Positions 42,585-51,636 of a DNA stretch of 64,000 nucleotides are shown one piece after another (positions within the stretch are counted from its first letter, which is position 1; each line of letters opens with the position of its first letter). A model generated the notes under the pieces. The model had not been told where the DNA came from, searched no databases, and worked only from the letters and a program-made list of their open reading frames with translations. The DNA is from Mucilaginibacter sp. OK268 (lineage in GTDB: Bacteria > Bacteroidota > Bacteroidia > Sphingobacteriales > Sphingobacteriaceae), in assembly GCF_900103125.1 (NCBI RefSeq), contig NZ_FNJV01000001.1, positions 1,302,001 to 1,366,000 on the forward strand, in the 5' to 3' direction. The position numbers were made by a program, and so were the translations under genes.

Positions 42585-43598
42585 TTGAAGAAGAAATTAT
42601 CTATCGTTGATATTGCCAACAGCCTGAACATATCTAAAACTACTGTATCCTTTATTTTGAATGGCAGGGCACGCGAAAAACGGATAAGCGAAGAACTGGT
42701 TGAACGTGTTTTAAAATATGTAAAAGAAGTTGGCTATAAACCAAATTCACTGGCAAAAAGCCTGCGTACGGGTAAATCAAACATTATAGGTTTATTAGTA
42801 CAGGATATATCCAATAATTTTTTTGCCACCATAGCCCGGCAAATTGAAGACCGCGCTTACAAAAACGGGTATAAAATTATTTATAGCAGTACCGATAATG
42901 ACACCCAAAAAACCCAGGAGCTGATAGCTATGTTTCGCGACAGGCATGTGGACGGATATATCATCGTTCCGCCAGAGGGTATTGAAGAGGATATCAGCGC
43001 CCTAATCAAAGATGGCCTGCCTGTGGTATTGTTTGACAGGTATATGCCTGGAGTTGAGACGGATTATGTAGTGGTTGATAATTTGTTCAGCACCTACAAT
43101 GCAACACGGTATCTTATTGATAAGGGGTATAAAAATATCGCTTTTATCAGCTTTAATAATCAGCAAACACAGATGGCCGACAGGCTTAGCGGCTATAAAA
43201 AAGCCATCACCGAAAGCAAGCTTAAAACCAATATTAAGGAGGTCGATTTTTACCAGGATGAAAAACTGATGACTGATCCGATCCAAGCTTTTCTGAATGA
43301 ACATCCTGAAACGGATGCAATACTGTTCGGCAATAATCGTTTGGGAACCTGCGGACTTAAAGTGCTCCGGAAACTGGGCAAAAGGATACCGGAAGATATT
43401 GCCCTGATATGTTTTGACGATTATGAGGTTTTTGAACTCTGCAACCCTCCGGTAACGGCAATAGCACAGCCCATTGATGCTATTGCTGATAAGGTGATCA
43501 CACTATTGCTTAACAGGCTCAATACTTCTGTGGAGAATGGTGTAAAACAACAGGTGATATTAAGCACTGACCTGAGGATCAGAAAATCTACAAAATAA
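42585..43598 (+). CDS. LacI-family transcriptional regulator
   Basis: 337 residues with a TTG start (TTG AAG AAG AAA), chosen because it gives MKKKLSIVDIANSLNISKTTVSFILNG, the standard LacI helix-turn-helix (about 6-26), with no ATG upstream in frame. Hinge and periplasmic-binding-like effector domain follow: IIGLLVQDISNNFFATIARQIEDRAYKNGY, then DRHVDGYIIVPPEG, VDNLFSTYNATRYLIDKGYKNIAFI and ALICFDDYEVFELCNPPVTAIAQP. It should bind a sugar-like effector. It lies 43 bp before the serine hydrolase on the same strand. Confidence 0.92.
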   Translation: MKKKLSIVDIANSLNISKTTVSFILNGRAREKRISEELVERVLKYVKEVGYKPNSLAKSLRTGKSNIIGLLVQDISNNFFATIARQIEDRAYKNGYKIIYSSTDNDTQKTQELIAMFRDRHVDGYIIVPPEGIEEDISALIKDGLPVVLFDRYMPGVETDYVVVDNLFSTYNATRYLIDKGYKNIAFISFNNQQTQMADRLSGYKKAITESKLKTNIKEVDFYQDEKLMTDPIQAFLNEHPETDAILFGNNRLGTCGLKVLRKLGKRIPEDIALICFDDYEVFELCNPPVTAIAQPIDAIADKVITLLLNRLNTSVENGVKQQVILSTDLRIRKSTK

Positions 43599-43641
43599 AA
43601 TACGCTGCCAACAGTTTAAGTAAGGTGCTATTTAATTATTG

Positions 43642-44925
43642 ATGATGAAAAAGGTTTTGCTGTTTTTATTATTCCTTAGCGCTGGTTTGGGTGCTTATGC
43701 GCAAGGTGTTACCTTACAGTTGGGCAATCCGGTATCAGAAAAGTTTTCGGTTGAAAGATTACAGCGTATTGATCATCTGATTGAGGATAATATCGACTCT
43801 GGTTATATCAACGGAGCTGTCGGCCTCATCGCCCGAAATGGTAAAATAGTGTACAATAAATCATTCGGTATTGCTGATGTGGAGCAAAAAAAGCTGATGA
43901 ATAATGATAATATATTCCGCATAGCTTCGCAAACCAAAGCTATTACCAGTGTTGCGGTGATGATGCTATTTGAGGAAGGAAAGTTTTTGCTGGATGAGCC
44001 TATCTCAAAATATCTACCTGCATTCGCGCACCCTAAGGTGATCGATCTGTATAATGATAAAGATACCACTTACACCACTGTACCCGCTAAACGGGAAATA
44101 ACTATCCGCGATCTGCTTACCCATACATCAGGCATCGAATACGCGCAAATAGGTTCACCCCGGATGAATGCTATTTATGCAAAATCGGGAATACCTGGTG
44201 GCTTTGTAGCCGGTAAACTTCGTGTGGCGGATGCTATGGATAAATTAGGAAAACTACCACTAACCCATCAACCAGGTGAGCACTGGACCTATGGTTTAAA
44301 CATAGATGTGTTGGGTTACCTGGTTGAAAAAGTTTCAGGCAAAACCTTAGATCAGTTTTTTAAAGAGCGCATATTTGATCCATTGGGGATGAAAGATACC
44401 TATTTTTATATACCAGTGACTAAGCAAAATCGCTTGGTAGCGGTTTATACACCCGATAAACAACAGCATTTGGTAAGATGGAGCGCTTCTACACTTTCTG
44501 GGGTAGATTTCGATTACCCTAAAGTGGCAGGGACATATTTTTCAGGCGGAGCCGGTTTAAGTTCTACCATTAAGGATTATGCCATTTTCTTACAAATGAT
44601 GCTGAATGGGGGCCTCTATAACGGTCAGCGCCTACTGGCCAGGCACACGGTTGAAATGATGACCGAAAATCAAATAGGCGATCTGTATATTAACCCGGAT
44701 AAAGACAAATTTGGTCTGGGTTTTGGTATTACCACTCCGGCAAGCTCAGCTAAATTAGGTATAAGCCCTGGCTCATTTGCATGGGGCGGTTTTTATGGCA
44801 CCTTGTATTGGGTAGATCCAAAGGAGCACCTGGTTTGTTTGCTTTTTATACAGAACTGGCCATTACCGCATAATGCCATACAGGATAAATTCCGTGCCCT
44901 GGTTTACCAGGCCTTGGCAGATTGA
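43642..44925 (+). CDS. Secreted serine hydrolase, class C beta-lactamase family
   Basis: About 427 residues (ATG at 43642, second Met at 43645; a TTG one codon earlier is less likely). Signal peptide ends GLGAYAQ. Catalytic S-x-x-K is in FRIASQTKAITS (Ser95/Lys98 from the second Met). The second motif is WTYGLNIDVLGYLVEKVSG, with Tyr as the general base. The third motif region is FAWGGFYGTLYWVDP. Relatives include penicillin-binding-like esterases and D-aminopeptidases; true beta-lactamase activity is not implied. It follows the LacI regulator and may be its target. Confidence 0.9.
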   Translation: MMKKVLLFLLFLSAGLGAYAQGVTLQLGNPVSEKFSVERLQRIDHLIEDNIDSGYINGAVGLIARNGKIVYNKSFGIADVEQKKLMNNDNIFRIASQTKAITSVAVMMLFEEGKFLLDEPISKYLPAFAHPKVIDLYNDKDTTYTTVPAKREITIRDLLTHTSGIEYAQIGSPRMNAIYAKSGIPGGFVAGKLRVADAMDKLGKLPLTHQPGEHWTYGLNIDVLGYLVEKVSGKTLDQFFKERIFDPLGMKDTYFYIPVTKQNRLVAVYTPDKQQHLVRWSASTLSGVDFDYPKVAGTYFSGGAGLSSTIKDYAIFLQMMLNGGLYNGQRLLARHTVEMMTENQIGDLYINPDKDKFGLGFGITTPASSAKLGISPGSFAWGGFYGTLYWVDPKEHLVCLLFIQNWPLPHNAIQDKFRALVYQALAD

Positions 44926-45081
44926 TTCTTCATGTTTCCATGCCACATATCAGGTAAAATCCACACTCAAATAACGTGTAATTACGGTAATATATGCCTC
45001 TGTCTTTGTTTAGTTTTATGAATGTAAATGATTGATGTGCAAACCGTAAACTAACTCTATAGATTTTAAAAATATATTTAT

Positions 45082-46062
45082 ATGGAAGAAGGGCCTTGCT
45101 ACCGGAACCAGATATCGAACGTTGAAAAAGTTATCGCTGGGATTTTATTATCCCTGCTTACCCTGTTAGCGCTTGTTACGATTATTGCTTTTTGGCCCGA
45201 TAAACTGCCTTCAAGTGGTAGTACCGCGAGGTATGACTATCGTTTATTTAACGTAACCTTGTTGGATAGCGCCTGTATTAACTATGGCAAGCCTTCGATA
45301 CACCCCATAAGCAATACTGTGGCTGCTTATAGTGACACCGCCAAAAAAGTTGTAGAAGCAGGTAAAACGCCGAATGTTGCTGCTCTGGTGCATTGTACAA
45401 CGCCCGTTAATATCAGGGACACTATTCAGTTTAACACATTGATGTTGCTTTTAGTAGCTGTGTCCGGTTTTTTAGGAAATATGGTACATATATCTACCTC
45501 GTTTACCACATTTATAGGCGCCGGGCAGTTTAAGCGTAGTTGGTTATTATGGTATTGCGTTAAGCCTTTCACTGCGGCGGCTTTAGCGGTGATTGTTTAT
45601 TTTGCCTTTAGGGCCGGTTTTTTAAACTCGAACGATCCCGGTAATACGTTGAATATCTATGGTATTATGACCATATCAGCTTTGGCGGGGCTTTTTACAG
45701 ATATTGCAACCCAAAAGCTTAAAGAAATATTTGAAGTGATATTTCGGCCAAAGGAAGCCAGGCCAGATAGTTTAAAAGATGATAAGGTAACCTTTGTAGA
45801 TACGAATCCCGAAAAATTAAATACTACTCAATGCAATGACATAGTAATTGCCGGCGAAAACCTCGACAAGAAAAAATGGATCATTAAAATTAACGGAGCC
45901 AAAATTGCCGATGAGGTAATTGTGACAACCCCTAAATTGATACATTTTACTTACTCCCTGAGCGAAACCGACAGATCAAAAGGACATGTTATACTCACTG
46001 TTGCCAGCGGCCTTGATACGCCGGAATACACTTATAAATGGGATCTCACAGCGGTAACCTAA
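45082..46062 (+). CDS. Membrane protein with C-terminal IPT/TIG-like domain, unknown function
   Basis: 326 residues. Four hydrophobic helices: about 15-37 (VIAGILLSLLTLLALVTIIAFWP), 118-140 (TLMLLLVAVSGFLGNMVHI), 155-180 (LLWYCVKPFTAAALAVIVYFAF) and 195-212 (IYGIMTISALAGLFTDIA). The loop after helix 1 is probably periplasmic. The last 85 residues (VTFVDTNPEKLNTTQCNDIVIAGENLDKKKWIIKING, ending VTVASGLDTP-like strands) resemble an Ig-like IPT/TIG domain; with this topology it would face the cytoplasm. No family is recognised. It stops five bases from the convergent esterase gene. Confidence 0.6.
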   Translation: MEEGPCYRNQISNVEKVIAGILLSLLTLLALVTIIAFWPDKLPSSGSTARYDYRLFNVTLLDSACINYGKPSIHPISNTVAAYSDTAKKVVEAGKTPNVAALVHCTTPVNIRDTIQFNTLMLLLVAVSGFLGNMVHISTSFTTFIGAGQFKRSWLLWYCVKPFTAAALAVIVYFAFRAGFLNSNDPGNTLNIYGIMTISALAGLFTDIATQKLKEIFEVIFRPKEARPDSLKDDKVTFVDTNPEKLNTTQCNDIVIAGENLDKKKWIIKINGAKIADEVIVTTPKLIHFTYSLSETDRSKGHVILTVASGLDTPEYTYKWDLTAVT

Positions 46063-46067
46063 ATCTA

Positions 46068-46748
46068 TTACAGAACGCCCTTTAAAACGTCCCAAACATT
46101 ATTGGCCACTATTTTGGCTCCTTGTGCTGTAGGGTGAATCCCATCGGCCTGGTTCAATGCGGATATGCCAGCTACACCCTGTAAAAGGAACGGTACCAAC
46201 TGAGCATGGTTTTTAGCTGTCAGATCAGGATAAACGGCCTTGAATTTATTGGCATAATCGGCACCCATATTGGGAGGAACCTGCATACCTAATAGTACGA
46301 TCTTTACTTCGGGATATTTAGCTTTCACCTTATCAATAATGCTTTGCAGGTTTTTACTAGTCTCACTTACCGGGATACCGCGCAGTCCATCATTAGCGCC
46401 AAGCTCCAGTATAAAAATATCTACTTTCTGTTTCAACAGCCAGCTTAAACGGGCATTACCGCCCGCGGTGGTTTCGCCGCTTAAACCAGCGTTAACCACT
46501 TTGTATGGTAGTTTCAGGGAGTCTATCTTATCTTTGATCACACCCGGGAAAGCCTCCGACGGGTCATCCAACCCATAACCGGCGGTCAAACTATCGCCAA
46601 AAAACAATACGGTTTTTGACGTGGCTGCATCCGGTTGGGCTGCTGTGCTGCTTTTAGCTCCCTCATCAGTTGAGGGTTTTTTATTTTGATCGCACGCCGC
46701 GAAAATAAGCGTGGTCAGTAACAGGAACGTTAATTTGAATTTGTGCAT
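46068..46748 (-). CDS. GDSL/SGNH esterase lipoprotein (TesA-like arylesterase)
   Basis: 226 residues from the ATG at 46748. The longer reading overlaps the upstream permease gene, and the shorter one gives a clean lipoprotein signal LIFAAC (Cys19). SGNH blocks: FFGDSLTAGYGL (nucleophile Ser), the Gly of AGLSGETTAGGNARLSW, ELGANDGLRG (Asn), and DGIHPTAQGAKIV (Asp/His). It matches TesA-like lysophospholipase/arylesterases. It follows the FtsX-type permease and LolD-like ATPase on the same strand, the same association as E. coli tesA with ybbA-ybbP. Confidence 0.93.
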   Translation of the reverse strand: MHKFKLTFLLLTTLIFAACDQNKKPSTDEGAKSSTAAQPDAATSKTVLFFGDSLTAGYGLDDPSEAFPGVIKDKIDSLKLPYKVVNAGLSGETTAGGNARLSWLLKQKVDIFILELGANDGLRGIPVSETSKNLQSIIDKVKAKYPEVKIVLLGMQVPPNMGADYANKFKAVYPDLTAKNHAQLVPFLLQGVAGISALNQADGIHPTAQGAKIVANNVWDVLKGVL

Positions 46749-46752
46749 GGTA

Positions 46753-49311
46753 TTAAGCGTTATTGCGTAATATTTCAAGTGGCGGCTTATTTAAAACGCC
46801 CCTGCTATTTAACAAACCAATGATAACGGTTAGTATGGATATAACGAAAACTAATATCAACGCCGGCAGATAATTAACTGTATAGGGTATCTCAAAACTG
46901 TATTTGGCCAGTAACCAACTGCCGCCAAAAGCGATCACTATACCGGTAAGGGCTGATAAAGAGCCCAGGAACAGGTATTCCAACGCGGTAATGGCAAAAA
47001 TTTGTTTGCGGCTTGCACCTAAGGTGCGTAGCAATACACTTTCCTGTATACGCTGATATTTACTGATGCGTACCGATGCCACCAATACTACCACACCGGT
47101 TATGATACTGAAGGCGCTCATAAAGCGGATCACATAGCTTATTTTATTCAGCAACTCATCCAATACGCTTAAAACCAGGCCCAGGTCGATAATAGAGACA
47201 TTTGGAAAGCTATGCACAATGGCCCTTTGAAAAGTAGCTGATACTTTAGTTGATGGCACATGGGTAAGCAACACCTGGAACTGCGGGGCGTCTTCCAGAA
47301 CACCTGTCGGGAAAACCACCTGGAAATTGGTCTGCACTTTACCCCAGTTTACTTTACGTACGCTGGCCACGTAGGCGGGCATTTCTACCCCCTGAACGTT
47401 AAAAACTATTTTGTCGCCAATTTTAAGGTTTGCCCGATGGTACAGGTTTTCTTCTACAGAAACGGGTATATCTTTTCCAGGCTCTGCTTTGCCAATCCAG
47501 GTACCGTCTGTCAGTTTTTCTGATCCAGAAAGGGAGTCGCGGAAAGTAACCCGGTATTCATAAGCAAATACACCGTGCGGAATTTTTATGGTTGAATCCT
47601 TTTGCAGATCGGCAGCGGTTTTACCATTGATCTGCTCTATCCGCAGGGTTACAATAGGCACCTGTTGTAATACAGGCAAACCTTGCTGACGGGTTAAGCG
47701 GGCAACGGAATCCTTCTGGCTGTTTTGTATATCAAACAAGATCATGTTTGATTGGTTGCCGCCGCTCGATAAGGTAACCTGACCGATGAGCAAATTTTGA
47801 ATCAAGAACAGTATACAAATGAACATCGTACTTAAACCTATGGACACCATAAGGATAAGCGTTTGGTTATTGGGCCGGTATAAATTGGCAAAGCCTTGTC
47901 GCCATAAATAACTCCACGAGCTGTTGATCAGTAATTTAGTAAGGCGCATCAGCAACCATGCTACTGCTGATAGTATGATAAAAGCTCCCAATATACCCAG
48001 CGTAAAGAACAGACTCCCCAACCAGCTATCTAATTGCAAATAGGTAAAAGCGATGATAAACAGCATAATGAGCGCATATACCAACCAGCGGAGCGGATCA
48101 CGGGATAATACGGCATCATCAAATGATAGTCTGAGGGTATTTAATGGTGATACATTACGCACAGATATCAGCGGGAGTAAAGCAAAAAGCAGGGAAATGA
48201 TCACCCCTAATAAAATACCCTGACCAATGGCCATCCAGGAAATTTGAACGGATATGGTGAATGGTATAAAATCTTTAAATATCACCGGTAATAAATGCTG
48301 TATTGCGGTACCCAATGCAGCCCCTATAACAGAGCCGATGAGCCCGATACCAACAATCTGGATCAGGTAGATCAGAAAAGCTTCAGACGCCTTTACACCC
48401 AGGCAGCGCATTATGGCAATAGATGCTATCTTTTCGCGCACATAGATATGAACCGCGCTGGCCACACCTACACAACCCAATAGCAAAGCAACAAAACCCA
48501 CTAAGGATAAAAAACGACTCAGATCGCCAAAGTTACGACCGGTATTTTCTTTTCGGCCTTCAATGGTTTCGTACCGCATGCCTGCTTTATCCAACATAGG
48601 ATCAAGCTTTTTGGTAAGTTTATCCAGGTTTACCGGTCTGGTGAATTTATAGTAAAAGCTGTAGTTTACCCGGCTGCCAATTTTTACCAGCCCGGTTTGC
48701 TCCAGGTATTGCATGGGGATATAAACCACCGGTGCTATTCCCGCAACAGCACCGGCCTGTCCGGGGGCGCGGTTTAAAATGCCGGTAATTAAAAACTGAC
48801 TATTGCCGATCTTGATAGAATCGCCCACATGCGCGTTGAATTGCAGCATCAGGGTTTTATCAACCACAGCCATTTGGCCTTTTCTGAAGGATGTGCCAGC
48901 TTGTTCGGGTGTGGTTTCAATAGCGCCATAATAAGGGAAATTGCCCTGTAGTGCCCGTACCTGTACTAGTCTTGTGCCTTTACTTTTGGGGAAATAGGCC
49001 ATCGAGGCAAAGCTGCGTTCCTGCGAGCGGTCATCGCCTAATGAATCCAATAGTTTTTTCAGTTTTGAGTCGACCGGTTTATTGCCTGATACAGAAAGAT
49101 CAGCGCCGATCAGGGTAGCTGCCTGTCCGTTGATGTCGTTTTGGACATTGTATTTAAACGCGTAGATGGCTACTAATGCGGCTATCCCAAATACAATGGC
49201 AGATATGAAAAGAAATAATCTCGACCGGTTTTTACGGCTATCGCGCCAGGCCATATTAAACAGCCAGGGGATATTCATTTTTCTTTGATAGTTAACGGGA
49301 TTGGTCTCCAT
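46753..49311 (-). CDS. FtsX-type ABC permease (YbbP-like)
   Basis: About 852 residues from the ATG at 49311 (METNP); an ATG at 49338 overlaps the ATPase stop by 23 bp. About ten membrane helices: one at the N-terminus (RLFLFISAIVFGIAALVAIYAF), a large periplasmic domain, then two FtsX cores (FLSLVGFVALLLGCVGVASAVHIYVREKIASIAIMRCLGV and FMSAFSIITGVVVLVASVRISKYQRIQESVLLRTLGA), matching the double-core YbbP architecture. Such systems extract or relocate lipid-linked substrates. The three-gene order ATPase, permease, TesA-like esterase is conserved with the proteobacterial ybbA-ybbP-tesA cluster. Confidence 0.9.
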   Translation of the reverse strand: METNPVNYQRKMNIPWLFNMAWRDSRKNRSRLFLFISAIVFGIAALVAIYAFKYNVQNDINGQAATLIGADLSVSGNKPVDSKLKKLLDSLGDDRSQERSFASMAYFPKSKGTRLVQVRALQGNFPYYGAIETTPEQAGTSFRKGQMAVVDKTLMLQFNAHVGDSIKIGNSQFLITGILNRAPGQAGAVAGIAPVVYIPMQYLEQTGLVKIGSRVNYSFYYKFTRPVNLDKLTKKLDPMLDKAGMRYETIEGRKENTGRNFGDLSRFLSLVGFVALLLGCVGVASAVHIYVREKIASIAIMRCLGVKASEAFLIYLIQIVGIGLIGSVIGAALGTAIQHLLPVIFKDFIPFTISVQISWMAIGQGILLGVIISLLFALLPLISVRNVSPLNTLRLSFDDAVLSRDPLRWLVYALIMLFIIAFTYLQLDSWLGSLFFTLGILGAFIILSAVAWLLMRLTKLLINSSWSYLWRQGFANLYRPNNQTLILMVSIGLSTMFICILFLIQNLLIGQVTLSSGGNQSNMILFDIQNSQKDSVARLTRQQGLPVLQQVPIVTLRIEQINGKTAADLQKDSTIKIPHGVFAYEYRVTFRDSLSGSEKLTDGTWIGKAEPGKDIPVSVEENLYHRANLKIGDKIVFNVQGVEMPAYVASVRKVNWGKVQTNFQVVFPTGVLEDAPQFQVLLTHVPSTKVSATFQRAIVHSFPNVSIIDLGLVLSVLDELLNKISYVIRFMSAFSIITGVVVLVASVRISKYQRIQESVLLRTLGASRKQIFAITALEYLFLGSLSALTGIVIAFGGSWLLAKYSFEIPYTVNYLPALILVFVISILTVIIGLLNSRGVLNKPPLEILRNNA

Positions 49312-49315
49312 AAAC

Positions 49316-50005
49316 TTATCCGTTAATTGTTTTTTCATCAGCTATCAGCTGACCACCTTTTATCCTGATGATGCGCTGTGTTTTAGCGGCCAACTCCAGG
49401 TCATGGGTTACCAGGATAAGTGTAGTGCCGGCCTCTTTATTCAAATCAAAAAGGAGTTTTACCACCTTTTCGCTGGTTTCGGCATCCAGGTTGCCGGTAG
49501 GTTCATCGGCAAATAATATTTTGGGCGAATTGGAAAAGGCGCGTGCCAGCGAAACCCGTTGTTGCTCACCACCCGACAATTGAGAAGGGTAGTGGTGCCC
49601 GCGATCGGCCAGCCCCACTTTATCCAGCAAATCCAAGGCCCTTGCCCGGATATTTTTTTCGTTACGAAGCTCCAAAGGAACCATTACGTTCTCCAAAGCG
49701 GTCAACGTAGGCAGCAGCTGAAAATTCTGAAATATAAAACCTACATATTGGTTACGTACCTGCGCGCGCTGGTCTTCTGTTAAGTTCCCCAGGTTAATGC
49801 CATTTAGTTCCACTGCTCCCGCACTGGAGCGGTCAAGCCCCGCACATAATCCCAATAAGGTAGTTTTGCCACTGCCCGAAGGGCCCACAATAGCATTGGT
49901 AGAGCCGGCAGCAATGCTGAAATTTATATCATGTAGCACGTTGAGCGTACGCCCCGCGCTTTGGTAGGTTTTGCCCAGATCTGAAATATTGAGTATAGTT
50001 TCCAA
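49316..50005 (-). CDS. ABC transporter ATP-binding protein (YbbA/LolD-like)
   Basis: 229 residues with a TTG start (TTG GAA ACT ATA); an in-frame stop lies just upstream with no ATG between, so TTG is well supported. Walker A GPSGSGKTT, Q-loop FIFQNFQLLPTLTALENVMVPL, signature LSGGEQQRVSLARAF, Walker B ILFADEPTGNLDAETSEKV and switch His LVTHDLELA. The LSGGEQQRV signature and E-P-T-G-N-L-D are typical of the MacB/LolD/YbbA group that partners FtsX-type permeases. First gene of the unit. Confidence 0.93.
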   Translation of the reverse strand: METILNISDLGKTYQSAGRTLNVLHDINFSIAAGSTNAIVGPSGSGKTTLLGLCAGLDRSSAGAVELNGINLGNLTEDQRAQVRNQYVGFIFQNFQLLPTLTALENVMVPLELRNEKNIRARALDLLDKVGLADRGHHYPSQLSGGEQQRVSLARAFSNSPKILFADEPTGNLDAETSEKVVKLLFDLNKEAGTTLILVTHDLELAAKTQRIIRIKGGQLIADEKTING

Positions 50006-50139
50006 ACGGTGTGTTTTTTATGGTATAGATGCACCTGGCTGTAATTTGTTACCCGGCCAGTTTGCATAAATATCCATGAATTATGCCATTAGGGGCTTAA
50101 ACGCAGATAGGTTTTTATTAAATGACTTTAAAAATACAA

Positions 50140-50739
50140 TTACAACTTAGCTTTCAGCCGTTCTTTTACATCCTGCTGCCATTCGTGTTGTAAAATGCTC
50201 AGGAGAATAGAATCGCGCCGGGTTCCGTCAGGAAGGGGCATGTGGCTACGGATAATACCCTCTACCGTGCAGCCTATACTTTTCATAGCCGCGATGCTGC
50301 GCTCATTCCGGGCATCGGCACGAAAGCCTACCCGTTTCAGGTCCAATTCTTCAAAGGCCAGTTGCAGTAGTAAAAATTTGCAGTGTTTGTTGAGACCGGT
50401 ACCCCTGAATTTTTCGCCATACCAGGTATAACCTACTTCCAATGCCTGGTTGGCCGATTGTATATCATAAAAGCGGGTACTGCCTGCATATTCGCCTGCT
50501 TTTTTATCGTAAATAATAAAAGGGTATTCCTTACCCTCAAGCCTGGCTTTAAGGGCCTGATCAATATAATTACGCATGCCATCAGCGCCTTTGGCACTCA
50601 CCTGTGAATAACTCCAGGTGTTGGGCTCATATAGGGCAAAAGGCAGCAGGTTTTGATAGTCGTCGATAGTTAAGGGTCTGATCAATACCCATTCGTCTTC
50701 TAAAATATAATCGGTTTCGGATGAGAGTTTTGAACTCAT
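50140..50739 (-). CDS. GNAT acetyltransferase (RimJ/RimL-like)
   Basis: 199 residues. The sequence EDEWVLIRPLTIDDYQNLLPFALYEPNTWSYS opens the fold. The acetyl-CoA-binding region is ALEVGYTWYGEKFRGTGLNKHCKFLLLQLAFEELDLKRVGFRADARNERSIAAMKSIGCTVEGIIR, with R/Q-x-x-G-x-G/A as R-G-T-G-L and the N-x-R-S-x-x-x-x-x-x-x-G tail seen in RimJ/RimL N-alpha-acetyltransferases. Substrate unknown. It follows the MarR gene by 24 bp and is likely cotranscribed with it. Confidence 0.9.
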   Translation of the reverse strand: MSSKLSSETDYILEDEWVLIRPLTIDDYQNLLPFALYEPNTWSYSQVSAKGADGMRNYIDQALKARLEGKEYPFIIYDKKAGEYAGSTRFYDIQSANQALEVGYTWYGEKFRGTGLNKHCKFLLLQLAFEELDLKRVGFRADARNERSIAAMKSIGCTVEGIIRSHMPLPDGTRRDSILLSILQHEWQQDVKERLKAKL

Positions 50740-50763
50740 GATAGTGGTTTACTTTTTAAGTTT

Positions 50764-51396
50764 TCAGGCTTTATCAGCCATGGCGTGCTCGTACATCTGC
50801 ATAAATGGCTTGTTCTTTAGTTCAATAGCAAGTGCAGAATTGCGTTGCTCGCAATATTTTAACATTTCATAACAATCAACCAAAACATCATCGCTCAGGT
50901 CTTTAAAGGTCATTTCGATTACCTTGGCCGATATTTTATAATATTCATCAAGGGCAGCCGTCCCTTTGGGAGTTATTTTGATGAGCTTAGCACGCTTATC
51001 ATCGGGCGAGGTACGCTCCGTTATCTTTTTTTCGCGGATAAGCCTGTTGATGATCTCCATACCGGTAGTGGTTTCGGCAAACATCTGGTTGATCAGATCG
51101 CTCTTTTTTACTTCGCCCATGTGCACAAGCGTATTCAGATAATAAAAGCTTTCCGCAGGGGGCATCTCGATATGGTTAACTGCCGATCGGAAGTAAAGAG
51201 AGTAGGCGCTCAAAATACGGCCTACTGTTTTGAGCAGACTGACACCATTCATGATACGTTCGCTTTTTTTACCCGGATGTTTGGGTTTGGGTCGTTGTTT
51301 TTGAAGGTAATATCGACAAAAAGCTTCAACGGATTGCTCATTGCTAACCTCTTCAAATGCAGTCCATTCCTCTACCAGTTGTACAATAGGTTTCAT
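50764..51396 (-). CDS. MarR-family transcriptional regulator
   Basis: 210 residues, longer than typical MarR (about 140-150) because of an N-terminal extension of about 60 residues. The winged-helix core is MPPAESFYYLNTLVHMGEVKKSDLINQMFAETTTGMEIINRLIREKKITERTSPDDKRAKLIKITPKG, with the D-D-K-R-A wing typical of MarR. It should bind DNA as a dimer. It is divergent from the heterodimeric ABC exporter, 240 bp away, the classic arrangement for a drug-exporter repressor. The GNAT gene downstream may be in the same regulon. Confidence 0.9.
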   Translation of the reverse strand: MKPIVQLVEEWTAFEEVSNEQSVEAFCRYYLQKQRPKPKHPGKKSERIMNGVSLLKTVGRILSAYSLYFRSAVNHIEMPPAESFYYLNTLVHMGEVKKSDLINQMFAETTTGMEIINRLIREKKITERTSPDDKRAKLIKITPKGTAALDEYYKISAKVIEMTFKDLSDDVLVDCYEMLKYCEQRNSALAIELKNKPFMQMYEHAMADKA

Positions 51397-51474
51397 GTTA
51401 TTACTATTTAGTTGTAAAATTATGAAATTATATCTAAAAAGTTTTAATTATTACCAAATAGGAATATATTTGCA

Positions 51475-51482
51475 TTAATATT
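51475..51482 (+). promoter_or_regulatory. Possible -7 box of the ABC exporter operon
   Basis: TATATTTG matches TAnnTTTG in the 240-bp divergent spacer between the MarR gene and the exporter. It would give a leader of about 150 nt. The -33 element is not clear. Confidence 0.4.
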
Positions 51483-51636
51483 TCTGTTTAGTAGTAATTT
51501 GGTGCGATTGTAAATTATTTGTCCGCCAGCAAAATGTTTTACTTTCATAATCGTCATCATACATATAATGGTGTATTTTTACTAAGCCGTTAACCTTATA
51601 CTTTGAAACATCTGTAGATGTATATCTGAAAAAGAC

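Noticed and set aside
43642..44925. Calling the serine hydrolase a beta-lactamase resistance gene
   Set aside because: The S-x-x-K family includes many esterases and peptidases. Nothing in the sequence or context points to beta-lactam hydrolysis.
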